A DNA stretch of 64,000 nt, taken from assembly GCF_019578655.1 (NCBI RefSeq), contig NC_063259.1, positions 18,876,489 to 18,940,488 of the forward strand, given 5' to 3'. The notes under the pieces are model-generated. The model worked only from the letters and a program-made list of their open reading frames with translations. It made no database searches and was not told the origin of the DNA. This document shows, one piece after another, positions 57,399 through 64,000 of the stretch; the first letter of the stretch is position 1; each line of letters starts with the position of its first letter. The position numbers and the translations under genes are program-made. Source of the stretch: Ricinus communis (lineage: Eukaryota > Streptophyta > Magnoliopsida > Malpighiales > Euphorbiaceae).

Positions 57399-58754
57399 TC
57401 TCGCTATGGCAAGTATCAATATTGTATCCTACGGGAACTGAGAAACTACTACTACTACGGTACTCCTATTATCTAACCGATCAAAAAGTGGTGAAACTTA
57501 TTAATTAAAGATGATCGAGAATGCAATTGAAAGCTAAATTTTCACAAAGAGAATGAGAGTTGAAGAAAGACAATAAGATGAGTTAACCCAATTGGGGATC
57601 ACTTTAGCTAGCTGGCTTACAAATAACAAATTATGAATTGATTGATTAAGAATTATGATATGTGGATAATTTCTTGAATGAATTGGCCTGTCTCTCGAGT
57701 TAACCAATTCCTAATCCTAAAGATCTAAAGTTGGAATCTCTTCCGAATAATTGACTTTAGAATAGCATTAATCTTTAAATTACTGCTAATAAGAGTGTCT
57801 AATTCTTAATCCAGTAAGCTATTACACCTATCTCTAGGATACAAATCACCTAATCACACAAGCAGTTGTCCAAACTTAATTGTATTTCTCAATTACAAAG
57901 GAGTTCTCAAATTGATTCAACAATGAAGAAAAAATAATAAATTTATTATACTTGAATGAAAACTACAATCTTAAGTCAATAATCTAATCATTTAAGCACA
58001 AAGCAAGCCTAACATGGTTAAACATCGTCCCCAAATGGGTTTGCTAGAATTAGTTACACATGTTCATGATTAAACTAAAATAGGAATTGAATACAAAGTA
58101 GACAAGAATCAAAAAGAACATGAACACCCTTTTCTCAAATGGTGAGATGCTATCCTTTCTAGAATAACTATGTATCAAAACTCTACAGCTCAGACCTCTT
58201 TCTTCTTTCCTTTGAATCTTCAATCCAATCATCAAGAGCAGCTATCTTGAGGATGTTGAAGTGGAATTCGTCTCCGTTTTCCTCTTCTTGATTGTCTCGA
58301 AGTTAGCTCTCAGGGTCTGTTTTGAATACTTCAAAGTTCTCTTCTTTTTCTCTCCGCACCGCTTCGCTTATCTTTCTTTTTTCTTTTCTTTTAATTTATG
58401 TTTTGAGATTCAACACGGCCTGAATTTGGGCCGTGCTACTGGATTCATGCCGTGTTGATCTAAAAGTGTACTTTCGACCTTCTTCAGCACAACTTGGATC
58501 TGTGTCACTCTCGAAAACCGTGTTGCAAATCGCTTATTTTCTCCCTAGGTAAGGCATTTCAGCACGCCTTTTGACCCTGACCGTGCTCCTCAGCACGGGC
58601 ATGTTGAGCAGTCTAATGCGCCCAATTCATCCGTTCCTTCCCGATTCTGGTCTAATTTCTCTCTAACTTAGATGATGTACCTAGAAAAACACTTGAGACA
58701 CAAAGGAAATTAAAACAGGCAAGCATGCAAACATGTGTAAAATCAATGATATCA
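57399..58754 (-). repeat. 3' LTR of C-
   Basis: Starts TGATATCATTGATTTTACAC on the minus strand at 58754 and aligns with 3025-4508. Contains the hairpin CACGGCC / GGGCCGTG-type arms at 58412-58436. Confidence 0.8.
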
Positions 58755-58771
58755 AATCACCCCATACTTAA
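58755..58771 (-). promoter_or_regulatory. polypurine tract of C-
   Basis: The complement reads TTAAGTATGGGGTGATT, directly before the LTR, with one change from the A and B tracts. Confidence 0.75.
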
Positions 58772-60119
58772 GCTATTGCTTATCCTCAAGCAATCAATAG
58801 TTTAGATCATAGGCTTACAACCAACTCTCCTTAAAGTTCATGAATCGGATTACCATTAAGCAAGGTTCAACCTATCGCAAATTGAAACTCAACTAAAAAC
58901 TAAACCAACAATCTAAATTAGAGTAATTATCATGTTAATGGATGAAGAAGTTAAATAGTACATTCAACATCAAATATTCAAGAAACCATATGCCTCATAA
59001 GGGATCACTCTATGCACTCGGTGTTTAAAAGGTAGTCATCAATCCCTCAAAGCAATTATATTCAACTACTTACCATAGGCTTGTTCATAAATCCCATCTC
59101 CGCTACTGCAAACAATCAAATATCACAATCAAAGGGTATTTACAAGGGTTATAATAGGGCTTAGGTTTAGGTATGGAAAATTTGGGAATGAGGTGTAAAT
59201 AGTTTTTGAACTTTTGCAATGCCTCCCCTATAATTTAGCTCAAAAAGGACTAAATGCCAAACAAAGGTAATTAAATTCACTATAGTTCCAAAGTCCCCAA
59301 ACTAAGATGCTCAAAAGGTGATGAATGAATGAATACTCAATAAAGTACTGTTTTATTATTTTTTTTATTCTAGATTTTTGTTTTGGATTGAAGGGAGCAT
59401 CTAAACAAAATTTTTGAGGGACTTAGTAAATTCAATAAAACTGGCATTTTATCCAACAACTCAATGAACACATTGTAAAAACTCCAGAAACAGTGTAGGG
59501 ATCAACAAATGAACGGCTTAACAAGGTGTGATGATAAAGAAAAATGGTAAAAGGAAGAAAGTGGATAGACTCAAACTTGGCTAACTAATGGAAAATATCT
59601 ACAGGTTGGCTTTTGGCTACAATGGTGAATCCTAAGTGCCCTTATGATTTCATAACATTTGATTATTCATGTGCCCTCAATAAGCATTATCAAGCAAGTT
59701 CTAAAAATAAGAAGAATGCAATGCACACTCAAACAAGAAGAAAGGAGCATTTATGATGTATGCTCAATTAGGTTCAAAAACTCACAATTTAAGTGTGTTT
59801 ATTTGCATAAGATGTCCAAATACCATCAATCAAATCATCATTTAATCAATTCATACACAAAACACAACAACTAATCAATTTCAAATTACTAATATAAAGA
59901 ATGGTCAAGTAACACTAGTTTAACCCAGCCACTATGATTAACTAAAAACCGCTCAATAATATTCCAAAAGCAACAAACAACAAGGAGGAAAAATCTCATG
60001 CTCATAATTGTCACTACCATTCTTTCAAAGATAAATAAAAAGCTAATACACATCCTAAGTATTCTAAATATATACATCATCAAAAATATAATAAATAACG
60101 AAAAATATAAGAAAAAGAA
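58772..60119 (-). other. noncoding 3' region of C-
   Basis: Corresponds to the 3' domain of A and B. The shared CCGCTACTGCAAAC-type block (complement of GCAGTAGCGAAGATGGGATT) lies near 59090-59112. No gene seen. Confidence 0.55.
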
Positions 60120-61612
60120 AAGCTATAATAACGACTTACCCATGCAACACTTGAAGGACACACTATCCACAGTGTGTAAAAGAGTTGGGAAGCAACATAT
60201 TAAGTACTCAAAAAGAAAAAGGGATACTGCCCTACTTATCTTGCTAGGCTGGTGGTGGTGGAGGTGGTGGTGCTGGAGGAGGTGCATTATCGCCTGCTCT
60301 TCTGCAAAATCAAAATCAAAATCATTGAAGTGAGAATCTTTTGTCCTATTCTTCTGCAATGTTGCCTCTATCCTATCTCCTTGGACCAACTGCCTATTTA
60401 GTAGATCTATAATCTGCCTTTGCATAGCAACAAAATGCTGGAAGTGCAGTCTAACCTCCTCTTCAAACTTATGGAGCCTATCTGTGTGTTGTTAGTGCAT
60501 GTCGGTGATCTGATCAAATCTTGCAGTCAGCTCATCAATCTGCATACTAGACAACCGAGGAGCTGATGAGGATGACGGTCGGGAGGAGCTAGAAATATCT
60601 ATAGGTCAGGGATGCTTCCCTTGCTCCTCTCAAGCAGCTCGGGCTATTGACTGAATAAGTCTATATTCTAGCCCTAGGGGCCCTGTCCTCTGGGTGATCA
60701 TCTTCATATGCTGCATAGTAGATAGGCCAGTGGGGGTCATCTCGCCTACAAGCGCCAGCTCATCGAGCAATTCTTTGTCTAGTAGCTCTATCCTCCTAGC
60801 AATGCTAGTCACATAAGGTCTGAAACAGATCCAAGTATTCTTTTGGTCCCTAGTGACAGTCTTGCATTGCTTAGCCAACACATATCCCATGTCCACCCTC
60901 CTTCTCTAATGTAGCGCCCATAAACAGAATATGTCAGGCTGGGTGACCACTCCAAAACTATCCCCTCACCCTGTCAATGAATAGGCGAGTAGGCAGTGAA
61001 GATAGCGCAAGCTATCAGAGAGGCTAGATGCCTTGGACTTGCTCGGATAGTAAGGCTCGTCCCTCTCTGAGATGGTCTCCTAAGCTTTATCGAAAGAAAC
61101 TCTCGGATTGTATAAAGAGCCTCTGAAGTCATCTGACTCTATAGTCGCCTGGTTATAGAGGCCAAGTGCAACACCAAAGTAGGGAATACTCATCATGTAA
61201 GTCTGCCTTCCCAACTGAAACGAGATGGCTTCTGGCTGCAACCAGTCCTTGATCTGGATCTGAAGGAAGAAAGTGGAGGCAAACTCAAGCTTGAGCTCCT
61301 TGTAAGTAGGCTCCACAATGCCAAGAAAGCCTCAAAGGGTGGAGTCTGAAGTATCTCTCGAACCTCAGTGGCTAGGCCGATTGTCTCCAATGCCTGCTAG
61401 TCGATGCATCTCCCATAGCCTAACTGCCTTTGCCGCAGTTGCTGGTAACGAGCCTCGTGAGTGGGGCTCTGAAACTATAAAAGTCTATGTCGTGCAGGAG
61501 TTGGAGCTCTAGGTGTAGGTGCATGTGGTGTGGGTGGAGATGGGCCAAATGGGTCTGAACGCCTTCTCTTGCGGACACCCACCTTCTTGGGTCTCTCACA
61601 CCGCTTAGCCAT
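60120..61612 (-). pseudogene. ATHILA ORF-1-like gene of C-
   Basis: The minus-strand ATG at 61612 gives MAKRCERPKKVGVRKRRR, a basic start. Then (shifted) PTYKELKLEFASTFFLQIQI, ISFQLGRQTYMMSIPYFGVA, LGLYNQATIESDDFRG (61316-61080), SKASSLSDSLRYLHCLLAYS, and DMGYVLAKQCKTVTRD, WICFRPYVTSIARRIELLD (60896-60640). The end has a coiled-coil-like Gln/Arg-rich stretch and a His-rich LLQHHHLHHHQP run (60300-60240). It resembles the ATHILA ORF-1 protein found 3' of pol; its role is unknown. Two internal stops and frameshifts break it. Confidence 0.65.
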
Positions 61613-62780
61613 AGTACCTGCATGAAAATTGATCAAACTATTGCCAAAACTGTAGTTCTTGCACTAAAGAGACAATTATTCCAATAACAGCAATAGTTTA
61701 ATAGCAATACAACATTAATTTAACATGTTCTCAGCATACTTGCATTAGCTAATCCCAATTCAGCAGCATAATGGAAGAACAAGAAATTGAGCAAAATAAC
61801 ATAATTAACAAAGAGTAGAATAACATACCACAATAAAAAAATTCAGAATATACATAATAGTAACTAATAAACTAAAATAAATAATAATAGCAAATCAATA
61901 TTAAAGGAAGAGCAAGAAATTAAGCAAAATAACAGAATTGACAAAGACATTAAAAATAAGAAATAAAATCAATAATTTCAAAAATAATGAACTAAATTAG
62001 AGAAAAGAGTAAAATAACAAACCACAATGGAGTATTGAGCAAAGTTAAGGAAGGAACTTACTTGATTTGCAAGAAAAATAGATGAAAATTAAAGAAAAAG
62101 AAGGAGAGCACATTGGCCTATACGTGCGAAGAGAGAGAAGAGTGAAAATTTTGCTACCTGCAAAATAGCGCAGCTTATATGGACATTGAGGCTAGCATGC
62201 TCGTGTTCCGGGCCATGCTAGTCAGCACGACCAATCTCCCAGCACGTGTTAGTCACAAAAAATGTGTTGAAGTCCATTTTTCCATCAACACGGTTTGGGT
62301 GCCAAGAAGACGAATGTGTTGCCTGACACGGCCGATGTTGACAACCTGTGTTACTCTTGGAAGGCGTGTTAAATTCCTATTTCAGCTCGACATGATCTGG
62401 TTGCCCATAACACGGGCATGTTGTAGGGTACGGTTGTGTCCATAAACCGTGTTACTCTCAAAAGGCGTGCTGAAATTTTATGTTTCTTTCGACACGGTCT
62501 GGTTGCCCACTACACGTCCATGTTGAACAGTACGGGTGTGCTCTCAGGGCGTGTTGAGCCACCAAGACCGTGCTGAAACTCAAGATTCATTCGAGGAACT
62601 TTTTCAACTGTAATTTCCTGCAATCTCCAATAGTCAAACATTCAAGCTACCTTCTACATATATCTAAACACTCAAATGGCATATAAAACTAAAAAATTAA
62701 ATGAAAATGAAAACAAAACTAGAAAAACAATGTTCTAAAACTAATGATCAAAATGTCGAAAAAAAACATAAAATAAGAGT
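61613..62780 (-). other. leader upstream of the ATHILA ORF-1-like gene
   Basis: Noncoding. AT-rich near the gene (61640-62060), then a block with repeated CACGG / CCGTG half-palindromes (62190-62580) like those in the LTRs, then AT-rich sequence to the post-pol block at 62790. Possibly the leader or intron of a subgenomic mRNA (inference). Confidence 0.45.
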
Positions 62781-63121
62781 TGGGGTGCCTCCTAAAAGCG
62801 CTTCTTTTTCTCCCCGAGTCATTTAGCTGGACTCATCATGTGCGGCTTTAACTTGTGCTGCGATCGAACTGTCGGGTTATGGATGTCATCCATAAAATCT
62901 CGGGTGAGCAATAAGTGTGGCTAATCCTTGGAATGTCAGCATTCTTCCAAATAAACACATTTAGGTACTTCCTTATAGAGGTCAAAGTCATCTCCTTCTC
63001 TTTAGGTGTCAAGTCCGCTGCTAGAATGACAGGCAAACTATTGTCTTTGTCTAGATATGCATAGTCAATATGTTTTGGAACTCTTTCGACTCAAGAACTA
63101 GAGGTTCCACAATTGATGGCC
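62781..63121 (-). pseudogene. RT leader stub of C-
   Basis: Minus-strand MPVILAADLTPKEKEMTLTS and RKYLNVFIWKNADIPRISH equal the segment that precedes RT in Athila elements (compare B, 28545-28660). About 100 bp later the post-pol block (AAGAAGCGCTTTTAGGAGG) starts, so RT, RNase H and integrase are deleted here as in B. Confidence 0.65.
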
Positions 63122-63639
63122 TGAATTTTGAATAGCAAGAACTGGTTAATAATCACTTAGAGATAAGGATAATTAACTAGCCCGATTAAGAATTAACAAA
63201 GCTTAATAGAGGCGGATTAAAGCTTAATGCTAATTTAAGAATCAATCGTTAGAAAGAGATTTCAACTTTAGGTTATTAGGTTTAGGAATTCGGTTATCTC
63301 AAGAGAGAAACCGAATTCAGTTAAGAATTTGTCCACGGGTAGCATAATTGGAGTCATTAATCCTTTATCTTTTGTTTGATTGCCAACTAGTTTAGATTCC
63401 CTTTGGGTTTGCTTTCTTGTCTAGGTTATTTCATTTATCCATTTACTCCTGCATCTCCCTTAGAACTTAGCTTGTAGTTATTAGTTAGTTTAGAAATTAT
63501 TCATCATTCATTTTAGGTTAATATAACAAAGAACAAAGGACTAACTCTAGGCTTTCACTTTCCCGAGGAATATGACCTTGATACTCGCCATTAGTGCTAG
63601 ACTGCATCCATAGGTACACTGCCTTAGATTGTAGCTGCA
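63122..63639 (+). repeat. A/B-type LTR 3' fragment
   Basis: Starts TGAATTTTGAATAGCAAGAA and matches 10903-11405 of the A+ LTR but ends TTGTAGCTGCA like family B. Only the last third of an LTR. It joins C- on the left and a Tat leader on the right. Confidence 0.8.
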
Positions 63640-64000
63640 TATATAACAACCATCAGGAGACTCTCATCTCCGCGCTAGTCTTAATGACTAGTTAGCAAGT
63701 CCCCAATTAGGTTGAAAAGCCTTACAATGTCGTAGTCACTAAAGACATTTCGGTGCATGCCCGAAACTATTGCACACAGTGGTGACTCCACAACGGATAA
63801 GAGAACCTGATTCCAATATATGTTTGTCTTTAATTTTATTATTTAACATATTATTGTTATATCATTACACCATTTTTCACATATTGTGCACTTTTTTCCC
63901 TACAACCCTGATGGCATCGGTTAATAGTTCTTTGGTTCCACTTGAACCTTAGAATTACAACACTGACTAACTATCACTCACAAGTAATGAGTGAATATCC
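63640..64000 (+). other. Tat/Ogre leader fragment at right edge
   Basis: GCTAGTCTTAATGACTAGTT and TTGAAAAGCCTTACAA match the complement of 24600-24705 in E1. CAGTGGTGACTCC at 63776-63789 is the primer-site-like motif. Downstream (63800-64000) is AT-rich with no gene called before the window ends. Confidence 0.5.

Larger units (their letters stand above)
57399..63121 (-). mobile_element. Athila-like element fragment C-
   Basis: Minus-strand relative of C+: 3' LTR (58754-57399, last 55 bp or so missing), polypurine tract, noncoding region, an ATHILA ORF-1-like gene, its long leader, and the stub before RT. Gag, protease, pol, primer site and 5' LTR are absent; at 63121 it meets a plus-strand LTR fragment. 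No target duplication seen. Confidence 0.75.

Noticed and set aside
60252..60290. GGTGG-rich tract considered as a G-quadruplex regulatory site
   Set aside because: Most simply the complement of His/Pro codons in the ATHILA ORF-1-like tail; no independent evidence.

Overview
This looks like repeat-dense heterochromatin from a flowering plant, probably a eudicot. Almost every recognisable protein fragment comes from plant Ty3/Gypsy LTR retrotransposons (Athila-like, Tat/Ogre-like and a chromovirus-like element). They carry plant-style primer sites: an excellent tRNA-Asp match in the Athila-like copies, an initiator-Met-like site in one element and a GGCGACTCC-type site in the Tat copies. I found no convincing single-copy host gene, tRNA, rRNA or CRISPR array. 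Nearly all coding sequence is broken by stops and frameshifts, so most genes are called as pseudogenes.

Layout. 1-9838 is an unidentified 0.8-1.1 kb repeat array (array D) with a head-to-head junction near 2046; an Athila-like element (C+, 3025-6898) sits inside it with a 5-bp target duplication. From 9839 a Tat/Ogre-like element (E1) runs on the minus strand (pol 24670 down to 20003) and carries two plus-strand ORFs antisense to pol: a plant-mobile-domain-like gene (9839-9957 plus 16302-18008) and a second gene of DUF7745-like type (18394-19676). The first is split by a non-autonomous Athila-like element (A+, 9958-16296) with a perfect ATAGA duplication. A truncated LTR at 23062-24182 interrupts E1 pol. 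The Tat LTR to the right (24671-40960) is broken by an Athila-like gag-protease element (B, 25738-31850), by a nearly full-length but decayed gag-pol element (F, 32079-39003) and by a MITE (40393-40880).

A second Tat copy (E2) begins at 40970 with the same pair of antisense genes (41186-45112). Its integrase is split at 45909 by a composite minus-strand A-family element (A-, 45910-55829, GTAAT duplication). That composite contains a same-family LTR in opposite orientation, an unrelated solo LTR (49291-50931) and a tandem partial LTR. E2 integrase, RNase H and the end of RT resume at 55835-57398, followed by a minus-strand Athila-like fragment (C-, 57399-63121) with an ATHILA ORF-1-like gene, an A/B-type LTR fragment (63122-63639) and another Tat leader at the right edge.

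How it works together: three Athila-like LTR families (A, B, C) share gag, linker and 3' noncoding architecture, but every copy here has lost RT, RNase H and integrase, so they would depend on a helper element outside the window. The most interesting content is the pair of spliced-looking antisense genes in the two Tat copies. Two of their introns have identical lengths in both copies (75 and 86 nt), and E2 has a candidate promoter of its own.
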